Source: Nyssa sinensis
Taxonomy: Eukaryota > Streptophyta > Magnoliopsida > Cornales > Nyssaceae
NCBI GenBank assembly: GCA_008638375.1
Contig: CM018031.1
Coordinates: forward strand, 14,252,062-14,316,061
Length of the DNA: 64,000 bases
Direction of reading: 5' to 3'
Each line of letters starts with the position of its first letter. Position 1 is the first letter of the stretch. Under the pieces are notes generated by a model that did not search any database, was not told the DNA's origin, and was given only the letters and a program-made list of their open reading frames with translations. The translations under genes were made by a program, and so were the position numbers. Of the stretch, positions 1 through 11,020 are shown piece by piece.

Positions 1-546
1 AGAATAGAGTTTGAAAGCACAACCCAACTTTTGAGGAGAGAAAGAAGCCTTATATGCAACCATGCACTAAGTTTTTACCAACAAAATGATGAGAGAGTGC
101 ATGACATAAAAGACTTTAAACTCACGAAATCCATTTCAAAAGAGCCTATTACGTTTTCAAAAATAGATTTTTAATTTCAAAACGCGGGATACGCGTTTGG
201 TAAGCTATTTATTTTAATTTTTTAAAATTTAGATTATCATATCCAAATGTATTTTCACAATTTTTTAAAAATTAATTACAAAATTTTTAGAAATATTTTT
301 TAAAAAATTATATCTAAATCATTATCCTAAGCGCAGCTTAATTCTTTAAAAAAGAATGGAGTCTTAAATGCTACTATGGCAATAAGCTTTTATTTGATAT
401 GTGAATGATTTTTTTTCCAAAAAAAAAAAGAAGAGTAAAGAGTGCATGATTTAAATGACTTTAAATCCTTTAAATACACTTCAAAATTAATTTATTTTTT
501 TAAGAAAAGAATTGAGACTTAAATGCAACCATGCGTCTAAGCAATA
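1..546. other. AT-rich flank, no gene seen
   Basis: No coding region is visible. Around 190-340 there is a stretch that contains the phrase atccaaatgtatttt and long A/T runs. Similar wording recurs near 40250-40400 and 62950-63070, so it is probably a decayed dispersed repeat of unknown class. Confidence 0.5.
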
Positions 547-1560
547 TTAGAGCAACTCCAAGGGAGAGTGCCATTCGGGGTGCCAACCCCATAACTGCCG
601 AAACGGCACCCTAAAGTCAAAATTTTTCACTCCAACGGGGGTGGTATCCAGGGTTGCAAAATGGCACAAATGTTCTTGGGGTGCCATTTTTCCAAACTTG
701 GAGAGAGAAAAGGGAGAGGTGCCATTGAACCGTTCGGCTGTTTTTCGCTTCTACTGTTCCAAAGGCTACAATTCAACGGCTCTATTTCAAACAAAAAAAT
801 TCTATAAATACAGAGATTTTTTGTTGAGAAAACTCACCAAAGGCTGAAAAATCATTTGAAAATCGGTTTCCGCCTCTGAAAATCACTGTAAGTTTCTTGC
901 TCCCTGCTCCTGAGTTTTCTTTTTGCCATGAATGTTGGTGATGGCAGAACCGGAGGGGTGTCGCCGCGCTGCCAGCGGTGGTGGAGAGAGATTGCAGCAA
1001 CGGCGATAGAGGGAAGGGAAGAGAAGCGGAGGAAGGAGGTGCACAATGCAGAAAGAGGGGAAGGAGGCATAGAGAGAGGGGAAAGGGAGAGGAGGTGCAG
1101 AGGGGAAGGGGAAGGGGAAAGAGGCGCGGGGAAAGGGAAGAAAATGGCAGAACCCAATAATCTGCCTATATTTATATAATTGATTTTAATTTAAAATAAT
1201 TTTTTTATTTTAGTTAATTGTTAGAATTTAAATTGAAATTTTAAATTAAATTAATTTTTGTAATTTAAATTGAATGTTTTAATTTTAGTTTATTTATTTA
1301 TTTTTTAATTTAGGGTGAATTTATTTATTTAGTTAATTTTTATAATTGAAGAATTGTTTTCTATTTTAGTTAATTGTTATTTAGAATTTAAATTAATTTT
1401 TTTAATTAAATTAATTTTTGTAATTTAATTTGAATTTTCTAATTTGATTTAATTTATAATTTATAATTTTTTTTAATTAAGGGTGATTTTATTTATTTTT
1501 TAATTGATCATTTTGTGCTCATTCTTTAAATTAATTATATTTTTTTTTTGTATACGGATT

Positions 1561-2638
1561 CGCAATTTGACGGTTCTTTCACTAATTTGCTTATGAGCGA
1601 CACCGATTTATATGATGATGCTATGCAAACCAATCTCGCAGTATTGACATCAGTACAAAATGAAGCCGCTCCAAGAGTGATAAAAATCGCCAAGGATAAA
1701 GAACTTCTCTTAAGAAGAATATAAATTAATTGTGTCTGCGTGACTTAACACGAGTAAAGATGCAATTACTGGGAATGAACAAAAAGGTGGTGCTTTCTGG
1801 CATAAAATATTGAAATATTTACAACTTCATGGAGACAATCAAGAAGAGCGTTCGCAAGCTTCTATTAAAAGCCATTAGACTTATATAAATGCAAAATGTG
1901 ACAAATTTGTCAGTTTTTATAGTCAAATTGAAAAACTGCGATAAAGTGGACACACCGAGCAAAATAATGTAATGATTGAGCTTTTTTAGATAGACACTAT
2001 TATGATTTGATATTTTAATTATTAACTGAATGATTTCATATATTTTTCGGGTTGATGAAGCAAAAGAAATGTTTGCTAAGATAATTGGAAGACCATTTCA
2101 ATACGAGCATTGTTGGAATATATTGAAAATAGAGCGAAAATGGACTGATAATCTCACCAGCAATAAGAGAGCAAAAACCTGTTCAATTGATAGTCCTGCT
2201 AAATCGAATCATGTTGAATCTTGTTATTCAATTCCATATTTGGGAGATGACACTGAACCTTCGTCCACTCCCAACCTCGATAGGCCATTGGATAGAAAGG
2301 CTTCGAAGAAACAACTTAAAAACAAAGAGAAGCAAACCGGTGCTGAAGCATTACTAGATCATCACCATTGGAATCAAAGAATGGAAGTGGAACGAACAAA
2401 AAGTTGAGTGGCACGAGAAAATTTTTGCTCAACAGGAAATGACATTGGAGCAACATCGTAGACAGTTAGAAATTAAAGAAAGGCATGTACAAGTTGAAGA
2501 AAGGTAGTTAGAAGTTGAAGAAATGCGGAATGAAATGAAAATCATGAAAACTGACATTACTGGCATGGACCTAATTTCTGCGACATATTGGAATAACCTG
2601 AAGATAGAGATTATGAAAAAGTGGGGTTTTAATTTTTA
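1561..2638 (+). pseudogene. Harbinger ORF1, Myb/SANT-like DNA-binding protein, broken
   Basis: In PIF/Harbinger elements ORF1 encodes a Myb/SANT-type protein that works with the transposase. Here the frame around 1730-1990 reads as the SANT-like part (TGNEQKGGAFWHKI near 1767). It is cut by a TGA at the expected Trp of VSAWLNTSK, a TAG at the expected Trp of SHWTYIN, and a TAA after EKLR. An open stretch at 2030-2407 carries the conserved segment RVDEAKEMF followed by FQYEHCWNILK and RKWTDN. A Gln/Glu-rich coiled-coil tail follows at 2405-2638 (AQQEMTLEQHRRQLEI), with one frame shift and one more in-frame stop. Two of the stops are TGG to TGA or TAG changes. The assignment rests on recognition of this conserved plant ORF1 family; the exact start was not fixed. 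Confidence 0.8.
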
Positions 2639-2699
2639 GTCAGTATTTATTATGTTGCTATTATTTATGAAAAACTATGTATTAAGTTTGATTGCTATG

Positions 2700-2822
2700 A
2701 AAGTACTTGTGAAATTGAAAATACAACTTGAACTTGAAATTAAAAATACAACTTGAAATTGAAAATACATTTGGAAATTGAAATTGAAATTAAAAATACA
2801 ACTTGAAATTGAAATTGAGAAA
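2700..2822. repeat. Short tandem repeat between the two Harbinger genes
   Basis: Repeated copies of the phrase gaaattgaaattaaaaatacaactt with small changes fill the gap between the convergent 3' ends of ORF1 and the transposase. The unit is about 20-35 bp and imperfect. Confidence 0.7.
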
Positions 2823-3007
2823 ATTATTCTTCGCCATGTCGTTCCCACAAATGCTCGATAAGATTTAACTGTAGTTGAGAATGAGTTGCAGTGTTCCCTG
2901 ATCTGATAATAGGTTTGCATGAAGTCTTTCAATTCTCGTGTATACGCATGCGACACTTCTACAGGCGAATTTACATCACTTCCATCAAAGTCATTGTTAC
3001 CAATATC

Positions 3008-4103
3008 TCATTCATCCTCAATGACCATGTTATACATTATTATGCACGTTTTCATAATATCTGCAAGTGTTTCTTCATCCCAAAAGTGTGTTGGTCCACG
3101 CATGATTATAAAACGGGCTTGAAGTATCCCAAATGCCCATTCTACATCTTTTCTTGCCAACTCTTGTGCTTTAGCAAAATATTTTTTCTTCAAACCTTGT
3201 GGACAGGGAATTGTTTTTACAAATGTCGACCAGTTTGGATAAATACCATCAGCTAGATAATATCCCATTGTATACTCATGGCCATTAATTATATAGTTTA
3301 CTGGAGGAGCATGACCATTTGCTAATAATGCAAAAACAGGGGACCTATCTAGAACATTTATGTCATTTAGTGAACTAGGAAGCCCAAAGAATGCATGCCA
3401 TATCCAAACATCTTGAGAAGCCACAACTTCCAAAATGATTGTTGGTTCGTGACAATGACCAATATACATACCTTGTCATGCGGTTGGACAATTTTTTCAC
3501 TTCCAATGCATGCAATCAATACTCCCTAACATGCCGGGAAAGCCACGTTGTTCCCCTGTCTATAGCAATCGAGCAATATCGCTATTGTTTGGTGGCCTCA
3601 AGTAATGGTCGCCAAACACTGCAATAACAGCTTTCACAAACCTTCTCAGACTCTGTATGACAGTGTTTTCTCCAATTCTGATGTATTCATCCACAGAATC
3701 TGCCGATGTTCCGTAAGCAAGAATTCTATAAGCAGTTGTTATCTTCTGAAGGGATGACAAACCGAGAACTCCAACAGCATCTATTGTTTGGATAAGTATG
3801 GATCGTGTTGTTCAACCTAATTTACAATTCAGAGAAAAAGAGGTCGACTCATTCGGAACCTCCTTCAGAAAAACCTTCATATACACAAGGGGTAGCAAAA
3901 TAGTCACGGTAGAGTCTTTCGTAGACTTCAACTCTACCACGATTAACTGTTCTGTGGCCTGGAACGGAACCACGATGCCTTCTTATCTGTCCCTGACTAG
4001 ACCATTCTGACCTTCTGGTTACAGCATACAATATATCCAATTCATCATCATCTTCTTCTTCAATATTGAGGATCGCTCCTAAAATATTAGGATAACGATT
4101 CAT
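3008..4103 (-). pseudogene. PIF/Harbinger DDE transposase (DDE_Tnp_4 / HARBI1-like), broken
   Basis: This would be the nuclease that cuts and pastes the element. From the ATG at 4103 an acidic N-terminus leads to the family segments RGSVPGHRTVNRGRVE and YERLYRDYFA. The frame then shifts near 3849 (the expected RFRMSRPLFL is in another frame). The middle block at 3560-3760 holds AYGTSADSVDEYIRIGE and FGDHYLRPP. The catalytic half at 3008-3530 holds SIDCMHW (first Asp), VASQDVWIWHAFFGLPSS (second Asp) and DVEWAFGILQARF (Glu), so the DDE residues survive. Two TGA codons stand where Trp is expected (after DCMHWK and after CPTA). At least two stops and two frame changes make it a clear pseudogene. 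It is convergent with ORF1. Confidence 0.9.
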
Positions 4104-4567
4104 ATTAGATGGATGAATGAAAATATGAAAGAATAAATAGTCAAAGAGAAAGGGGATATTGAATTTATAGAGAGAATGTAATATAGATTGATGAAAACAT
4201 GAGAAAATGATCATATTTATAGACGAATTTTACTTTTTTGAATTTTTATTTTGGCTGTTAAATTTTAAAATTTGAATTTCGATGGTTGAATTTTGAAATT
4301 TGAATTTCGACGGATAAAATTTGAATTTGAATTTGAAATTTGAAATTTTGACTGTAAAAATATATTCGTTAAATTACGACCGTTATGAAAACTATACCCT
4401 GTTAAAATATAACTGTTAAGTTTAATTATATTTTTTAATAAAAAAATATTAAAATATTAAAATGGCATCCCTATTTGACATTTATCATTGAATTGGAGCA
4501 AATTTATAAATTTAAGATGCCATAATATTGTTTAATATTACAAATAAATAATTTGATACCTCGTAAT

Positions 4568-4589
4568 AGCAACTCCTTTTGGAGTTGCT
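4568..4589. repeat. Perfect hairpin overlapping the right Harbinger TIR
   Basis: AGCAACTCC (4568-4576), four T residues, then GGAGTTGCT (4581-4589) form a perfect 9-bp stem. The outer arm is the terminal inverted repeat itself, so the right end carries an extra inverted copy of the TIR that the left end lacks. Confidence 0.9.
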
Positions 4590-4593
4590 CTTA

Positions 4594-6865
4594 GAATACA
4601 AAATTGAGACAAGAATGTTTTGGAAAAAAAATGGCATTACCTATTTCCACTTATATGCACTTACTACATATAAAAATGTCTATAAACATAGTACGGTCAC
4701 ACTAATTTGGGTGATTTTTAAATTACTGGTCAAAGGGTAGTTCAGGAAGAACATTTTGCAGCAGAGGGCGACTCACATGGGGCAGCGTCATATGAGGAAG
4801 GACGGATTCAAGTGCGAGTACTGGTACGGCATATAAAATTGCTACATATAATTAAACTAGTACCTGTTTTAGTAACCTCACGCGCTTCTGGTGAACTTTA
4901 AATTACACTTGCATTCATTCACCGACAACTGTTTCCCTACTCGCGCGTTCACAGAAAAGACACCGTCTGGATTTTCACGTTTTTCTTGGAGCGAGCGCCC
5001 TTGTTTCTTTTTCTCCCCTTAAGAACGTCCAAATCACCCACTAAACAAATTTAACATGTGTCATAAAGAAAACCAAGTTGTTCCGATTCGTTATTAAATA
5101 ATTTGACTTTTGTCAAAAATTATATTAAATGTGACATAAAAAATATTGTTTATATATATATATATTAAATATAATCAATGTGATATAAAATTAATACAAT
5201 ATTATTATATTAATTGTATAAATATTTTTAATAGTTATATAAACATTTTTAATAGAATTATTGTGTCATCATAACATTACTCTCTATATATATATTGACA
5301 ACTTTACAATTTGGTGACTAAAATAATATAATTATATTTTAAAAATAATAGTTGTAAAAAAATAATTGTTGTGTTAAAAATAAAAATGTTTGGGTATTGG
5401 ATGAAAAATGTCAAAAGATAATATTTTAATATTATAGTAATGTTATAATTTAGGTTTATCATGATTTAAATAATTTTTAAAATTAAAGATGTTTTAAAAA
5501 TTAATTTTTTTGATAAAAAGATAAATAATAATATTTAATGTCTTAAATTTGTGTACCAAAATTTGCATCTCAAATGATATAACACTAAATCATTGTTGTA
5601 TTTTAAATAATTATTTAATGCACTACTAATTATTTATTATTACATAATTTGAAATGTAAATTTTGACGTACAATTTTGGAATATGTATCAATTACAACAC
5701 AACAAAACCAATTTTTATCAAATTTAATCATTTTTTATTAATTTTTTGGGAGTAGGTTTTGATTTTTTTTAAATAAATTCATATAATAAATTAAAAAATG
5801 TCTTTTAGTAAACAAAAATTTAAAATTAAGCATCTTTTGAAAAGACATTTTTAACAATAATTTTTTTCATTGGAAGACAAAGACTTCCATATAGCTTGAA
5901 TTTTTAATTGAATATTTTTTGTTTTTTAATAAAATAATATTTTTTAAATAAATGTATTTTGAAAAAATTAAAGTTTGTGGGAAGGCCTTTGACTGTTTCA
6001 TGCCTATGAGATAGAAATTCAAAAGGATAATATAGAAATTAAGTTTCACATATTTCTTCATGTTATCTCTAATTCTTATATATTTAAGTGTTAAAACAAC
6101 CTACTTTAAATAAATTTGAATTTATAATAATATTTCTTAATTCAAAAAGACAATATTATTATAAATTTAAACTTACGTGAGACGGGGTCCGCTTTTAACA
6201 ATTGATCAAAATTAAGTTTTCACATCACATTTTTAAATTTGAATTAAAAATTAAATGTCAAAGATGATGAGCTCACACAAAGTTACATGTTGGTTTCTAT
6301 CTTATCATATTCTTAATGAAACGAGTTTAAAAATAAAAAATATTGAAATTAAAATTGAGAAATATACTTTAACCTAACATGAATTGTGGATTAAAATAGA
6401 TCTTGATATTTTTGTCTATCTTATTTCGATTATATATTTAAATTATATAAATATTTTTATATTTTATTAAATACTCTCTCAGAGACACGCACTATATATA
6501 TATATATTATGTATATATTATTTCACTATTCACACAGGTGAGATATAATAGATGAAACCTAGGATTAGTGAAAGCCACTTATATGTGTTAATTAAAAAAT
6601 GTAGCGTTAATGGAAAGAAAATAGGCGGGACAAGGACAGGAACAAGAACACGGACATTTAAAACGGGACGGAAATGGAAAAAAGGTCACGCCCCGGAATC
6701 CGTCGGTTGCCGATTGCCATTCCCATGTGCAGCTCATTAGGAGTCTGATCCAACCACTGATACAATTGTAGTGGGCGTGCACGTGCTCTGCAAGACCAAA
6801 AATATCACCCTCATATTTAGGGAGCATTAATAAATTAATAAGCAATGTTATTCTTTTTAAACTTT
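4594..6865. other. Gene-free AT-rich intergenic DNA
   Basis: No supported gene. It contains short (TA)n tracts near 5151-5166, 5284-5295 and 6494-6507. A slightly GC-richer patch at 6620-6790 has only short open frames on both strands and no family signature. Confidence 0.55.
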
Positions 6866-6866
6866 T

Positions 6867-7053
6867 ATATTAAATATTGCGACGTTGATGTTGATGTGTC
6901 ACTTTGATTATTGATAATTTTTTATCTTAAATATTGTGACGTGTTGATGTTAATGTGGTACTGAGATTGTTGATAATTTTTTAAATCTTTTATCTTAAAT
7001 ATCGTAACCTTGATGTTGATGTGGTATTTAGATTATTGATAATTTTTTAAATC
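6867..7053. repeat. Three-copy tandem repeat, about 60-66 bp unit
   Basis: Three successive copies share the pattern taaatattg-gacgttgatgttgatgtg, then gattattgataattttttaaatc. They differ by a few substitutions and small indels, so the array is degenerate. Confidence 0.85.
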
Positions 7054-9599
7054 ACGTAATTAATTTAATTTTTTTAAAATAAATTATTAAGAAGTATTTT
7101 GAAATAAGTTATGCATATTAGATTAAGTTTTTTTGTTCGTGACAGTCAAATTCATTCTTTAAATTTTAATTATCATTAATCAATACAAAAAAATATAATT
7201 TTAACACATTAATATTATATTATTTGAAACATAAATTTAAAAAATATAATTATATTTATTTATTGAACAATATTATATTTTCTAAACTTATATTTTAAGT
7301 TTTTATTTCAAATGATATGATATTAAATTATTAACAATACTTAAAATTATGTAATTAATTTGATTCTGTCACATTAATGTCATATTTTTTGGGATACAAA
7401 TTTGGGAAGCATAACATTTTATTTATCTATTTTTTGTCTAGTTACATTAGCGCGTATTTTAATAGACTGGACAACCGCGCGGCGGTGAGTTTTTTTTTTT
7501 TTCTATCAACAAAGGTTATATTGTATAATAATTTATTATTCTAAAAATGCAAAGGAATCTCTTATTTTTGAATTTTGAGAAATTTAATAATTCAATAAAT
7601 TGTAACAAATATAGAAATAAAATTTAGTGTAAAATTAAAATAATAAAATAAATTACATATTCTCTAATGAGAGACTGGGAGTAGAAGTCAGGAACTCTTA
7701 CTTATGAGAAGCCATGAGTTACTTGGTATGTCGTTCTAATAATATCTTATTATATATGTGTTATAATTGACTAAAAAAATAAAAGGTAAACATTGACTTT
7801 TTTTTAAATTTCTGAAATTATATTGACGTTTCTTCTAATCTATTTTTTTTTAAAATGACAGACGTTTTTTTATGTATTTTTAAAAAATCTTGGGCAATTT
7901 TTTCTAACTATTTTGTTTTTCATTTTTAAAATAAATATTAATTAAAATCTTCTTTAGATAAAAAATATAAATTATTTATTTAAAATTTAATTTTATATAA
8001 AATGAAAAAAAATTATTTTAAAAAAGTTAAAAAATGATCAAAATTAAAAAATACAAAAAAAAAAAGAATTGAAAAGGACAATTTTGTGATTTTTAAAAAA
8101 TAATTAGACTAGAGGGAAGGTCAGTAATAATAAGAAAGATTTATGTAATTTTAAAAATCTAAAAAAAATCAGTATAATTATCAAAGTTTTTGAAAAAAAT
8201 TAATATAATTTATCTAAAATTAAATTATGCATATATCATAATGCTATTAGCAAGTCGCACCACCACAGTGGTGAGCTAGTAAATTTAAAAAATCTCCGTT
8301 AGGTTAATAGATTCGTTCACTTGATTTTATTTTTATATTGAGAAACAATAGTACTTAAATTTGTAACCACATGTATACATTTTGGGTGGGCTATTACCAC
8401 TTTGAAAAAGTGTATTTTATACCCTTGCACTCGTGTCTGCGACGGTGGAGCGTGGAAAAAGGAATGGTGCTGATCCTTCGTTGGATTATTGGTTGCCAAA
8501 TTATTTAGGCAAATATTGCTTTATTCTCCACACATGATCCTTGCTAGTGGGTTAGACCCTTGGAACATTTGAAAAAGAAATTATTTTTAGGGTTGTAGAA
8601 AGAAAGAAAGAAAAAAAAAGTAATATTATACTTTTTAAAATTATATTCTAAATAATATGAAATTGATATGGTATTATTATATTAACACTATTTTAAATTA
8701 TATAATTAATATAATTTTATATAGTGCCACATTATTTAAAATATAGATTTGTGAAGAGTAACATTATTATAAAAAAAATTATAAGTAGTTTAATATAACA
8801 TGAGTCAAGGACAAACCCTAATTCACCTTGTTTACTCTCCTACAATGAAGGAATCAGTTGAGATTACAGGAGCCATCTCCGAGTCACCACTGATTACTTA
8901 ACTACCAAGATCTCTGGTTCAAAGATATGACAATCTTGGTATTTATTTTCCTACTTCAGCTCTTTATACTTAAACTAGTATTATGTTAACTTAATCATCG
9001 AAGAATTCTTGACCGATGCACCACATTGATGTCTTTTTCCTTTTCCTTTCCTGCAGGAATACACTCATTTGTGAAAGATTTTTTCTTCACATAAATGACT
9101 ATTAATTACCCAATCACAGTGCAATAAACTTGATATCTATTGCAATTTACTTAAACCGTGTCAGTCGAGAAATTATTTTGTGAAACCGTTATACCACGTA
9201 ATAGTGTAATGGTCTCTCACAAAAATTCAATTTTTATTGAAATTAAGAAATAACTTATATCCAAAAAACATGAAAAAACTAAAATTATGTGAAAGATGGT
9301 AATAACGTGGTGTGGCAATTCACTGAACAATTACTCTTGCTCACCCTACAGTTTCAGAAAAAAATAGGTCTCTTAAGAAGAATGATGAGTTCATTTCACA
9401 CACTTGTGTGTGGATATATATTGTGTGTATACACATACACATAATCATTTCACTCGTAGAAAGAACAAATGTTTTCAATCATTCACATCCCACTGCTATT
9501 AGATTTTCATCTGGTTGCGGAAGAAAATTTCAATTTGGCCACAATACTTGACTCCATATAAAGGTAGAGTCATAATTTTAATGTGTTATATATATATAC
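7054..9599. other. Gene-free AT-rich intergenic DNA
   Basis: Long A/T runs throughout. Open frames such as 8317-8499 on the minus strand are short and carry no recognisable motif. No transposon ends were found. Confidence 0.5.
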
Positions 9600-9978
9600 A
9601 CACACGTAATCATATGTTATCACATAATTATTTAATTTTAACTATAAAATTAAAGTTAAATAAAAAAATACATGTATATTATATATATGATAAATGATAA
9701 ATTATGATTGTAACACATATATGAATACGAAAAGATTCATGTGACTATTTAGTTTTGATTATAAAATAAAAACTAAAAAAAATAAAAAGTACATATATAT
9801 TATATTATATGATAAATTATGGTTGTAACACGTATGTGAATAAGAGAAGTTTCATGTGACTATTTATTTTTGACTATAAAATAAAAACTAAATAAAAATA
9901 AAAAGTACATATACATTATTATATATATATATATATGATAAATTATGATTATAACACAAATGTGAATAAGAGAAAATT
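9600..9978. repeat. Three-copy tandem repeat, about 117-121 bp unit
   Basis: Copies begin near 9626, 9747 and 9864. Each contains the series tgactatttagttttgattataaaat, a constant (aaaaa)gtacatatatatt, an (AT)n tract and tgataaattatgattgtaacac followed by tgtgaataagagaa. The (AT)n length differs between copies. Confidence 0.85.
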
Positions 9979-10469
9979 CAGCCTACTTAGTATGGAGCTA
10001 AGCATTTTCTAATTTTCACCCTCATGACTATTGCAATTTGCTTAATGTCACCCCCCGGGGGGGCCAAGAAACGACAGAGGGGCAGGGGAATTGGGGGGAG
10101 TCACTTGTTTTCTCATATCTTAAACTATTATAATGAAGACTCAAAAACTTAATTTTCTCTTCCAACAATTTCTCAGCAACCAAACGGGAAACTAATGACC
10201 ATAATTCTTCTATACAAGTCGTCGGTTTCTTATATAAAGAAGAAACGGAAAGTGTTTTTATTTTTTCTTATAGCGGAAAGCATGCACTTACTCAAATTAA
10301 AACTTATAACAAATTTATTTTTACTTAAACTAAAATCTTATAGTCTATAAAATATTTTTCATTAACTCAAATTTACAATAATTATAATGTTATTCATAAA
10401 TTACTACAAACAAGTGGTATTAAACCTGGCGTGACCCGATTTGATGATGATGGTTAGAAATACAGAGAT
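9979..10469. other. Gene-free intergenic DNA
   Basis: Includes a short G-run/C-run block (about 10051-10095, with ccccccggggggg). No coding or transposon signature was recognised. Confidence 0.45.
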
Positions 10470-10477
10470 TCTATAGA

Positions 10478-11012
10478 TAGAGGTGTCAATTTTTAAAACG
10501 ACACGACAACAAGACTCGAACACGACATGAAGTTAATAGGTTTAAGTTTAGTATAAATAGGTTTGGGTCATGAACGGGTTGATACGTATAACACGATTAA
10601 TAAATAGGTTGTGTTTGGATTTTACTAGTATTAACTCGTTTAACACGACTTAACACGTTTAATTATAAAATATATTATGAGTTAAGGTAATTTGTCTCAT
10701 ATCAAATATTTATCAAGGTTTTGAGATTTTTTATTTATAAAAGAAATTTCTACTTTGATTTGACTCATATTTAAAGTTATTAAACTTAAAAATTATCTAT
10801 ACATATTAAAAGATAGGTAAATTTTTTATTTAAAAAATAAAAAAATTAAAATAAATAGATTAAGTGTGTCGACATGTATAACCTGTTTAATAAATTGGTT
10901 GGGTTTGAATTTTAAAACTTAACACAATTAGTTAATAATGACGAATTAAGATTCACACATATTTTTATATATGTAAACCTTGACACGATCCCAAAACAAA
11001 TTAACACCCCTA
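10478..11012. mobile_element. Non-autonomous hAT-type element
   Basis: The 535-bp element has imperfect terminal inverted repeats, TAGAGGTGTCAATTT at the left end and TAGGGGTGTTAATTT read inward from the right (13 of 15 matching). It is flanked by an 8-bp target duplication with one mismatch, tctataga (10470-10477) and tctaaaga (11013-11020), as expected of hAT. It has no coding capacity. The interior is rich in acacgac and cacgatta motifs near both ends, which could be subterminal binding sites. Confidence 0.82.
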
Positions 11013-11020
11013 TCTAAAGA

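Larger units (their letters stand above)
550..4590. mobile_element. PIF/Harbinger DNA transposon, complete ends, inactive
   Basis: The element is 4041 bp long. Its 12-bp terminal inverted repeats are GAGCAACTCCAA at 550-561 and its reverse complement at 4579-4590. A TTA target duplication flanks it (547-549 and 4591-4593), which is the hallmark of PIF/Harbinger insertion. Inside are the two genes expected of the family, a Myb/SANT-like ORF1 on the plus strand and a DDE transposase on the minus strand, arranged tail to tail. Both carry several stops or frameshifts, so the copy cannot encode its own machinery, although its ends look intact and might still be mobilised in trans. The first 350 bp contain a purine-rich tract (about 960-1145), probably leader sequence of ORF1. 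The region 1180-1550 is very AT-rich and has no coding signal. Confidence 0.93.

Noticed and set aside
852..1179. Overlapping frames rich in Glu/Arg or Pro/Ser as genes
   Set aside because: They are translations of a purine-rich leader inside the Harbinger element on both strands.
6552..6845. Opposing short frames in a GC-richer patch
   Set aside because: Neither strand shows a recognised motif or gene-like signals.
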